Of a stretch of 6,477 bases of DNA, positions 1 through 4,920 are shown piece by piece. The DNA lies in the NCBI GenBank assembly GCA_002480935.1, contig DLDC01000195.1, forward strand, positions 1 to 6,477, written 5' to 3'. Each line of letters opens with the position of its first letter. The first letter of the stretch is position 1. Position numbers and translations under genes: made by a program. Under the pieces are notes generated by a model. The model was not told the origin of the DNA and ran no database searches. It saw only the letters and a list, made by a program, of their open reading frames with translations. The DNA is from Prevotella sp. UBA7782. GTDB taxonomy: Bacteria > Bacteroidota > Bacteroidia > Bacteroidales > Bacteroidaceae.

Positions 1-2
1 CG

Positions 3-881
3 CGCCTGGGACTTATCAAATATGTGATGGCACTGATGAACGGAGCCCGCCTGGGCATTGCAGCACAGAGCGTGGGCGTGGAGCAGGAGGCCTATAACGA
101 GGCCATTGCCTATGCACGCGAGCGCAAGCAGTTCGGCAAAACCATCATCAACTTCCCCGCTGTTTACGACATGCTGTCGCGTACCAAGGCCAAGTTGGAT
201 GCCGGACGTTCTATCCTTTATCAGACAGCACGCTATGTAGACATCTATAAGGCACTGGAAGACATCTCGCGCGACCGCAAGCTTACGCCTGAGGAACGCC
301 AGGAGATGAAGAAATACAGTCGTCTGGCTGATGCCTTCACACCTCTAGCCAAGGGCATGAACTCTGAGTATGCCTCTCAGGCTGCCTATGACGCTATCAG
401 CGTTCACGGTGGTTCTGGCTTCATCATGGAGTATAAGAGCCAGCGCCTGTATCGCGACGCCCGTATCTTCTCTATCTATGAGGGTACGACACAGTTGCAG
501 GTGGTGGCTGCTGTGAGGTATATCACCAACGGAACCTACCTGGGCATTATGCGTGAGATGCTGCAAAATGAGGTGGCCGACGACTTGAAGCCGCTGCAGA
601 AGCGCGTGGCTGACATGGTAGACGCTTATGCTGAGGCTGTAGACTACGTTAAGGCTGCCGACAATCAGGAGCTGCACGACTTCCTGGCTCGTCGCCTGTA
701 TGACATGACGGCCGACATCATGGAGGCTCTGCTCATTCTCGACGATGCCACACGTGCACCCGAGCTGTTCGCCAAGAGCGCCAACGTGTTTGTGCGTCTG
801 GCTGAGGAAGAGGTGAAGGGCCACTGCGACTACGTGAAGAGTTTCAAGGCTGAAGACCTCGACAGCTTCCGCGCTGAGTAA
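3..881 (+). CDS. Acyl-CoA dehydrogenase, C-terminal part (5' end outside window)
   Basis: This flavoenzyme family oxidises acyl-CoA thioesters to enoyl-CoA and passes electrons to electron-transfer flavoprotein in the cytoplasm. The frame is open from the first bases of the window (RLGLIKYVMALMNGARLGIA), so the GTG at 24 is internal and the N-terminal FAD/acyl-CoA domains lie outside. Visible are the helical C-terminal domain with ARERKQFGKTI, the HGGSGF turn, the RLYRDARIFSIYEGTTQ signature, and the Glu of IYEGT (codon 480-482), which corresponds to the catalytic base of medium-chain acyl-CoA dehydrogenases. About 130 residues follow that Glu, more than in short family members. This matches the ~570-residue Bacteroidota type with a helical C-terminal extension. 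In related genomes such genes often follow etfB/etfA, but that cannot be seen here. Two hairpins follow the stop. Substrate chain length cannot be inferred. Family assignment is very secure. Confidence 0.95.
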   Translation, partial: RLGLIKYVMALMNGARLGIAAQSVGVEQEAYNEAIAYARERKQFGKTIINFPAVYDMLSRTKAKLDAGRSILYQTARYVDIYKALEDISRDRKLTPEERQEMKKYSRLADAFTPLAKGMNSEYASQAAYDAISVHGGSGFIMEYKSQRLYRDARIFSIYEGTTQLQVVAAVRYITNGTYLGIMREMLQNEVADDLKPLQKRVADMVDAYAEAVDYVKAADNQELHDFLARRLYDMTADIMEALLILDDATRAPELFAKSANVFVRLAEEEVKGHCDYVKSFKAEDLDSFRAE

Positions 882-920
882 GAAAAAAGGGTCGTCAGGG
901 TGACTACACCTTATATATAA

Positions 921-952
921 CGGCATGACCGACGCAACAATGCGGTATGCCG
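921..952 (+). other. Imperfect hairpin in the 3' UTR of the acyl-CoA dehydrogenase gene
   Basis: CGGCAT (921-926) pairs with ATGCCG (947-952). Inside, AC/GT and CGCA (933-936)/TGCG (941-944) pair around an ACAA loop, leaving a bulged G and a bulged CGA on the left arm. No T-tract follows, so it is not an intrinsic terminator alone. It lies 14 nt before the strong terminator and may stabilise the mRNA 3' end. Confidence 0.5.
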
Positions 953-965
953 GAGACTCATGGGG

Positions 966-1006
966 CAGGCCGAACTGTATTGAGCAGTTCGGCCTGTTGC
1001 TGTTTT
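966..1006 (+). terminator. Rho-independent terminator
   Basis: A perfect 12-bp stem, CAGGCCGAACTG (966-977) with CAGTTCGGCCTG (985-996), closes a 7-nt loop. It is followed by the T-rich tail TTGCTGTTTT. The tail is on the plus strand only, so it should end transcription of the acyl-CoA dehydrogenase gene and insulate the next promoter. Confidence 0.9.
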
Positions 1007-1056
1007 ATGGCAAACGTTTGATATATGTGCTTTGTAAAAAAAATAGGATGGTAATC

Positions 1057-1087
1057 TTGTGAAATACTGATAATCTTTGTAATTTTG
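1057..1087 (+). promoter_or_regulatory. Bacteroidota-type promoter for the YiiX-like hydrolase gene
   Basis: A -33 box TTG (1057-1059) is followed after 20 nt by TAATTTTG (1080-1087). The latter matches the Bacteroidota -7 consensus TAnnTTTG at every fixed position. It lies just after the upstream terminator and about 110 nt before the preferred ATG at 1196, leaving a leader of roughly 100 nt (about 65 nt to the alternative ATG at 1160). Confidence 0.7.
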
Positions 1088-1195
1088 CAACAAAAAAGAA
1101 CGTTTTGTTATATTCCTGGCTTATAAAGTTTTCAGAATAGAATTATTAGCGAACGGAAGATGACAGGAAAACGTACTGATTATCATCAATTGTAT

Positions 1196-1912
1196 ATGAG
1201 AACAAGGTTTATATCCTCCCACTTGGCTTTTTTTGCATGGGCAATGGTCAGCCTTATAATCCCGGCTTGCCTTAGGGCTGCGCCTATGCCTACGGTGCCA
1301 ACAGACAGTTTGCGCACTGCCGACTTGCTTTTTGTGCTTAACTACAAGGGCAATGCTATCACTGAAGTGACACAGGGTGTAAATGCTATGCCCATCGACC
1401 ATGTGGGCATCGTGCTCCGTTCTGACACTGGTGTGTTTGTTATGGAGGCTACACCGGCACGCGGCGTTGCGCTCACGCCTTTAGCTTCGTTCGTCAATCA
1501 AAACAGTCTGGCAGGCCATACCTGCAACATCGTGGTGGGAAGGTCACGCAAGGAGATAGACGTGAGGCGCCTGATGGATAAGTGGAGGGCTTATTGTGGC
1601 CTGCCGTACGACTCACTCTACCTGCCCGACGACCGCCAGATGTATTGCAGCGAGCTGGTGCAGAAGATGCTCTTCGACACCAACGGGCAGCCCGTATACG
1701 GCACCATACCTATGTCTTTTCACAATGCACGGGGCAAGATAACCCGCTATTGGAAGATGTTTTATCACCGGCGGGGCATGAAAGTGCCTGAAGGTGAGCC
1801 TGGAACCAACCCCGGGCAACTATCACGCGATGCCAACACAGCCATCTTAGGCCTGCTTATGGCTGTGCCCCAGGGCAGGTGCTGCCATGATACGGGCACC
1901 TCGGGCCGATAA
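1196..1912 (+). CDS. Secreted YiiX/YebB-like permuted NlpC/P60 cysteine hydrolase
   Basis: This is a papain-like hydrolase of the circularly permuted NlpC/P60 clade (YiiX/YaeF type, peptidase family C92), whose members act on amide bonds in peptidoglycan peptides, lipids or unknown envelope substrates. Numbering from ATG 1196, residues 1-29 form an export signal: Arg2/Arg4, a hydrophobic core at about 10-24, and LRAA before Pro30. The permuted catalytic order is visible: His69 in DHVGIV, Glu84 15 residues later in VMEATPARGV, and the nucleophile Cys151 in MYCSELV. DLLFV near residue 43 starts the fold. An in-frame ATG at 1160 would add 12 residues ahead of the signal, giving an unusually long n-region, so 1196 is preferred. 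IPAC25 is a poor lipobox, so a lipoprotein cannot be excluded. The last ~15 residues (from about QGRCC) look like non-family tail. Substrate unknown. Confidence 0.85.
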   Translation: MRTRFISSHLAFFAWAMVSLIIPACLRAAPMPTVPTDSLRTADLLFVLNYKGNAITEVTQGVNAMPIDHVGIVLRSDTGVFVMEATPARGVALTPLASFVNQNSLAGHTCNIVVGRSRKEIDVRRLMDKWRAYCGLPYDSLYLPDDRQMYCSELVQKMLFDTNGQPVYGTIPMSFHNARGKITRYWKMFYHRRGMKVPEGEPGTNPGQLSRDANTAILGLLMAVPQGRCCHDTGTSGR

Positions 1913-2054
1913 CCTTAGGTGTGACGGCAGCCTGGATATATGGTTTGGTGCCAAGCTATCGGCTTTATGAGGCGGCCGTACCCTTATTCGCATATCCTTT
2001 AACGGGCAATTTCGGACTACAAGATTTTGAAACCTTAAGACTACATTATAACAG

Positions 2055-3035
2055 ATGAGAAAGAAGATTGAGCTATTCATCAGCAAACGGGCTACAACGC
2101 AGATAGAAATGATGCGGCTTGTTACCTTTTTAGTCGGTACTCTCATGGCTGTGGTGGGTGCGTTTCTTCACCCTTTCATAGGCATCAGAGATTCATTGTA
2201 TGGTTCTTTAACTATTGGCATGTCGTGTTCTGCACTCTTGTGGCTGGTAGTCTATCTGTCAGGCAAGTTGCCTCTTGCCAAGTGTGCAACGGCTTCTGTT
2301 ATCTGCTCACAGCTCATCATATCCGCTCGCATCGTTATCCTAGCCATCACAGCTCATAAGGGTTGTGAGGTGGCCATCATCAATAACGAAATCATCTCGT
2401 TCAGCGTTCTCCTCGTCAGTTGCCTGTGTATGCTGAAGGAAGGCACCATCAGCGTGTGCCTTATTTTTATAGTTGGCACATCGACAGCCTATCTTGTTAA
2501 TCCCTCAGCCGTGGTTCCGCGGGTCATGAACCTGTTTGTCTTCAACGAGTTATTTCTGCTTTTATATACGCTAGTTGCCCTAAGAATGGCTAAAAAGGCC
2601 AAGACCAAGTTCTTTAAATATAAGGAGCAGCAAACGGCCATCCTGCTGGATATGTTCAATATGAGCCATGTTGAGATGATGGCTCTCATGCAACTGTCGC
2701 GCGACAAGAGCCAATATAGCGATGTGAACAAGGACATCGTGAAGAAACTAACCGAGCAAACGCAAAACAACATCATCAAGCTGGGGCAGTACCTATCGGC
2801 CCACAAACGCGACAAATGCATTGACATCGGTCACATCTTCCCCGACCTGTCGCACACAGAACAAGATGTTTGCCGGCTTGTGCTGAAAGGTTACACCCTC
2901 AAGGAGATAGCTACAGCCATGAATAAGAGCACATCTAACATCAGTACGGTGCGAGGCAATATTCGCAAAAAGCTGGGTCTGGAGAAAGAAGACGACCTGA
3001 AGTCTTTCCTGGAGAGTGCTGCCGGCGGTTATTAG
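2055..3035 (+). CDS. Membrane-embedded LuxR-type transcriptional regulator
   Basis: This 326-residue protein is a polytopic membrane sensor fused to a DNA-binding domain. The N-terminal half has six likely transmembrane segments, at about residues 21-43, 49-69, 76-99, 111-127, 130-147 and 157-178, with no large periplasmic domain. A charged, probably helical linker (about 179-262) leads to a LuxR/GerE helix-turn-helix at about 264-320. There, LSHTEQDVCRLVLKGYTLKE and the recognition helix SNISTVRGNIRKKLG are characteristic. There is no receiver or kinase domain, so it should sense membrane state or a small ligand directly and bind DNA from the membrane. It lies between two genes for exported envelope proteins on the same strand, 142 nt after the hydrolase gene. 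These are plausible targets, but nothing in the sequence proves it. No good Shine-Dalgarno precedes the ATG. The family call is firm; the signal is unknown. Confidence 0.88.
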   Translation: MRKKIELFISKRATTQIEMMRLVTFLVGTLMAVVGAFLHPFIGIRDSLYGSLTIGMSCSALLWLVVYLSGKLPLAKCATASVICSQLIISARIVILAITAHKGCEVAIINNEIISFSVLLVSCLCMLKEGTISVCLIFIVGTSTAYLVNPSAVVPRVMNLFVFNELFLLLYTLVALRMAKKAKTKFFKYKEQQTAILLDMFNMSHVEMMALMQLSRDKSQYSDVNKDIVKKLTEQTQNNIIKLGQYLSAHKRDKCIDIGHIFPDLSHTEQDVCRLVLKGYTLKEIATAMNKSTSNISTVRGNIRKKLGLEKEDDLKSFLESAAGGY

Positions 3036-3040
3036 CCGCC
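3024..3040 (+). other. Short hairpin over the stop codon of the LuxR-type gene
   Basis: GGCGG (3024-3028) pairs with CCGCC (3036-3040), extendable by a G-U and a T-A pair to 7 bp around a 3-nt loop containing part of the TAG stop. No T-tract follows, so it is a weak candidate for a transcript 3' end rather than a standard terminator. Confidence 0.3.
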
Positions 3041-3113
3041 CGTAGGGTCATGTAAGGGTGGGGGAGTGACGGAGCGTGCCGTGTCGCCAAGCATCAATAA
3101 AACCTAAATATAG

Positions 3114-3136
3114 CCTTTCGTTGATACAAAGAAAGG
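3114..3136. promoter_or_regulatory. 23-bp imperfect palindrome, candidate operator upstream of the Spy-like gene
   Basis: CCTTTC (3114-3119) and GAAAGG (3131-3136) are perfect inverted arms. Inside them TTG (3121-3123) pairs with CAA (3127-3129) around ATA, with one mismatch (G3120/A3130). It overlaps a -7-like TAGCCTTTCG at 3111-3120, where a bound regulator could block or position polymerase. The promoter itself is weak: the -7 has an extra base and TTTC instead of TTTG, and no clear -33 box is seen. Confidence 0.4.
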
Positions 3137-3143
3137 ATTGGTT

Positions 3144-3172
3144 GAAAGTTGGTTGTCTGAAGCTAAACTTTC
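3144..3172 (+). repeat. 7-bp inverted repeat in the leader of the Spy-like gene
   Basis: GAAAGTT (3144-3150) and AACTTTC (3166-3172) are perfectly complementary across a 15-nt loop. This could be an RNA hairpin in the leader or a second binding site. On its own a 7-bp repeat is weak, but it sits between two other inverted repeats. Confidence 0.3.
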
Positions 3173-3191
3173 GGCCTTGCAGTTCATCATA

Positions 3192-3238
3192 GAGTTAAAG
3201 AGCACTGAAAAGCAGTGCCGTAACAAAGGATTTAACTC
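3192..3238 (+). promoter_or_regulatory. Nested inverted repeats (structured leader) before the Spy-like gene
   Basis: The outer arms GAGTTAAA (3192-3199) and TTTAACTC (3231-3238) are perfect 8-bp complements. Inside them GCACTG (3202-3207) and CAGTGC (3213-3218) form a 6-bp stem with a 5-nt loop. As RNA this is a two-tier stem with an asymmetric internal loop (2 nt against 12 nt) ending 14 nt before the ATG at 3253, so it could affect translation or mRNA stability. The outer arms could instead be a split DNA site. Confidence 0.5.
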
Positions 3239-3252
3239 AAAACAGAAAGATT

Positions 3253-3696
3253 ATGAAGAAAATGATGATGACTATGCTGGCCCTGCTCTGCATGACGGTA
3301 GCCAGCGCGCAGCAGACAGTAGCAAGCAGCAGACAACCCCGACAGTTTGATGCCACCACGCAAACCAGCCTTATGGCTGAGAAGTTGGGGCTCAGTTCGG
3401 ACCAGAAGACCACGGTGGAGGCTCTGAACAAAGAATATGCTGAACTCTTCACACGTCCGCAAATGCGCCGCGCCACGCAGGGAGGCAGCTCTACTGACGG
3501 GCGTCCTGAGCTCACCGATGAGCAGAAAGCCCAGATGAAGGCCAATATGGAGGCTCGCCGAACCAAACGCGAAGAGTATAACACCAAGCTCAAGAGCATC
3601 CTCACCGACACACAATATCAGAACTATCAGTCGCAGATGCAGAGCAGGAGGGGCCATCGGGGCGGCCAGCATAGTGGTCAGCGTGGCGACGAGTAA
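3253..3696 (+). CDS. Spy/CpxP-like periplasmic LTxxQ protein
   Basis: This is a small exported helical protein of 147 residues resembling the Spy/CpxP family of periplasmic stress chaperones, and the DUF4890-type proteins common in Bacteroidota. The signal peptide is clear: MKK, then a hydrophobic core, then VASA cleaved before Gln20. The mature part has three LTxxQ-type motifs, LSSDQ (47-51), LTDEQ (87-91) and LTDTQ (117-121). They sit in charged amphipathic helices separated by a flexible RATQGGSSTDGRP stretch. The C-terminus (about 131-147) is rich in Gly, Arg and His and probably disordered. In the known family such proteins bind unfolded periplasmic clients and are induced by envelope stress. 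Here the preceding membrane regulator gene fits that theme. The 217-nt upstream gap holds several inverted repeats. Family resemblance is good; chaperone activity is inferred. Confidence 0.82.
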   Translation: MKKMMMTMLALLCMTVASAQQTVASSRQPRQFDATTQTSLMAEKLGLSSDQKTTVEALNKEYAELFTRPQMRRATQGGSSTDGRPELTDEQKAQMKANMEARRTKREEYNTKLKSILTDTQYQNYQSQMQSRRGHRGGQHSGQRGDE

Positions 3697-3749
3697 AGAC
3701 ATATATCATAGTAAGGCAATCAACATGAGAGGGACGGAGCATCGTGACA

Positions 3750-3810
3750 GACGGCTTCGCCCCTTCTTTTTGCCGCTGAAGCGCCTGCCGTGAGGACCTT
3801 TCGAAGCGTC
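3750..3810 (+). other. Intergenic inverted repeat after the Spy-like gene
   Basis: GACGGCTTCG (3750-3759) pairs with CGAAGCGTC (3802-3810) apart from one bulged G, giving 9 bp across a 42-nt loop. A run CTTCTTTTT (3764-3772) lies inside the loop, following a short GGC/GCC stem at 3753-3761. A weak terminator for the Spy-like gene may be here, but no stem of normal strength directly precedes the T-run. Confidence 0.25.
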
Positions 3811-3829
3811 ATGAGACCTGAAAAAACTA

Positions 3830-3861
3830 TTTGGCCGTTTGCCAAGAAATGCTTAACTTTG
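3830..3861 (+). promoter_or_regulatory. Bacteroidota-type promoter for the flavodoxin-fold gene
   Basis: TTTG (3830-3833), a 20-nt spacer and TAACTTTG (3854-3861) match the Bacteroidota sigma-ABfr consensus at every fixed position. Transcription should start near 3868, giving a leader of only about 20 nt. AGGA at 3880-3883 is 6 nt from the ATG and is the best Shine-Dalgarno-like site in the window. Confidence 0.8.
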
Positions 3862-3889
3862 CATCGATACAAAAACATTAGGACGCAAT

Positions 3890-4513
3890 ATGAAAGTTTT
3901 ATTGATCAATGGCAGTGCACATAAGGAGGGCAACACCTTCACGGCGCTGAGCGAAGTGGCCAGAACACTTCAGGCCGATGGTATAGAAACCGAGATAGTA
4001 CAGCTTGGCAACAAGCCCGTCAGGGGCTGCATAGCCTGCGGAGGATGCAAGCGCAACGGCGACGGACGATGTGTGTTCGACGACGATGTGTGCAACAGTA
4101 TATCCGCAAAGGCCGAATCAGCCGATGCCTTTGTGTTTGGTTCGCCCGTTTATTACGGCCAGCCCAACGGCGCCTTGCTGGCCGTTGTGCAGCGAATGCT
4201 GATGAGCAACAACCAGAACTTTAAGTATAAGCCCGTGGCCAACGTGGCTGTTTGCAGAAGAGGTGGGGCTACGGCTTCCTTCCAGACCATGAACATGGCC
4301 TTCAACATGCTCTCCATGCCACAGGTAACCAGCCAATATTGGAACATAGCCTACGGTCAGAAGCCCGGTGAGGCTGCACAAGACGGCGAGGGTATGCAGA
4401 CCATGCGCGTGCTGGCACACAACATGTCGTGGATGCTGAAGAAGATGCATGGCGTGCCAACCACCGACAAGCCCGAGGGCGAAGAGTGGGCTCCGATGAA
4501 CTTCATCAGATAA
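3890..4513 (+). CDS. Flavodoxin-fold FMN reductase with Isf-type cysteine motif
   Basis: This 207-residue cytoplasmic protein belongs to the NADPH-dependent FMN reductase/iron-sulfur flavoprotein group. The N-terminal strand and phosphate loop that holds FMN are clear ([16 protein letters not shown], residues 1-16). [11 protein letters not shown] (about 84-94) is the second flavin-contacting loop. Between them is Cys47-x2-Cys50-x2-Cys53-x7-Cys61, the compact spacing described for iron-sulfur flavoproteins (Isf), where it ligates a [4Fe-4S] cluster. The protein may therefore move electrons between ferredoxin-like donors and FMN, or reduce oxygen or quinone-like substrates. The specific reaction cannot be read from the sequence. 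It has its own promoter and no co-directional partner, and it converges on the minus-strand esterase operon with only about 30 nt to the GH130 remnant. Fold assignment is firm; cluster binding is inferred. Confidence 0.9.
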   Translation: MKVLLINGSAHKEGNTFTALSEVARTLQADGIETEIVQLGNKPVRGCIACGGCKRNGDGRCVFDDDVCNSISAKAESADAFVFGSPVYYGQPNGALLAVVQRMLMSNNQNFKYKPVANVAVCRRGGATASFQTMNMAFNMLSMPQVTSQYWNIAYGQKPGEAAQDGEGMQTMRVLAHNMSWMLKKMHGVPTTDKPEGEEWAPMNFIR

Positions 4514-4545
4514 GCACACGGGTATGAGCGCGCAACTCTACATAC

Positions 4546-4920
4546 TATCCATCCGTCTTCATGCTGCGTCAGACGCATGTCGTAGATGTTGGTAGCGGGA
4601 ATAATATCCTCCGGCATGGTGACGGGCCCGTCCCAGAAGCGGAAGTTGTCTATGCCATTAGGACTTTCGGCCACAGCAAAGAAGCTTGCGGCCGGCTCCT
4701 TCCACACGGGCCACGACAGCGAACGTGCCATTCCATTTCATTTCATGGCACCGGCATTGAAGACAGCCTCCATCATGATGCGCTGCTCAAGATAGGGATT
4801 GTCCTTCTCTGATAGATCGTAACGCCATTCCGGTGGAGTGTGCTGTGCGGTGAGAACAGGAAACTTAGCGAAGCTTACGCCTCGACCTGAGTAGTTGGAA
4901 CCGGCCTTTAACGAGCGTTG
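4546..4920 (-). pseudogene. Decayed fragment of a GH130 mannosyl-glycoside phosphorylase gene
   Basis: The minus strand from 4920 down encodes a clear piece of a GH130 enzyme (phosphorolysis of beta-mannosides such as mannosyl-glucose or manno-oligosaccharides). In order: GRGVSFAKFPVLTAQHTP, EWRYDLSEKDNPYLEQRI, FNAGAMK, then after lesions [17 protein letters not shown], and [17 protein letters not shown]. The Asp of IYDMRL (4579-4581) is the proposed catalytic acid position. A tandem duplication TTTCA TTTCA (plus strand 4736-4745) adds 5 bp and creates a stop at 4738-4740. The true reading continues [18 protein letters not shown] in the shifted frame until a 2-bp loss near 4684-4688 returns it to the first frame. 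Similarity ends after HEDGWI. About 18 N-terminal residues, with the start codon, and some two thirds of the ~390-residue protein are missing. About 125 codons remain and it cannot be functional. No start codon exists between the esterase stop and the conserved region. Confidence 0.88.
4736..4745. repeat. 5-bp tandem duplication causing a frameshift
   Basis: TTTCA occurs twice in direct succession. Removing one copy restores MKWNG in the GH130 reading frame on the minus strand, so this is a slippage-type insertion that helped or followed gene inactivation. Confidence 0.8.

Noticed and set aside
345..926. Long minus-strand open frame opposite the acyl-CoA dehydrogenase
   Set aside because: It is antisense to strongly conserved coding sequence, with a composition typical of the reverse of GC-rich third positions and no recognisable domain.
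1905..1963. Inverted repeat GCCGATA/TATCGGC after the hydrolase stop
   Set aside because: A 7-bp stem over a 45-nt loop with only TTT afterwards; too weak to call a terminator.
1998..2029. Possible promoter for the LuxR-type gene (TTTAACGG ... AGATTTTG)
   Set aside because: Only the TTTG half of the -7 consensus matches and the -33 is not convincing, so I cannot support a separate promoter here.
3138..3350. Plus-strand 70-codon frame covering the leader of the Spy-like gene
   Set aside because: It overlaps the signal peptide and N-terminus of a clear exported protein in another frame, has low-complexity composition and cuts through the inverted repeats.
3068..3740. GACGGAGC present in both gaps flanking the Spy-like gene (3068-3075 and 3733-3740)
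   Set aside because: An 8-base match with no extended similarity is within chance expectation; there is no evidence of a mobile element or attachment sites.
4357..4731. Open minus-strand frame of 124 codons beginning [13 protein letters not shown]
   Set aside because: It starts out of register with the GH130 reading (true frame there gives [12 protein letters not shown]), carries the remnant only in its middle, and then runs antisense into the flavodoxin-fold gene. It is part of the pseudogene, not a gene.
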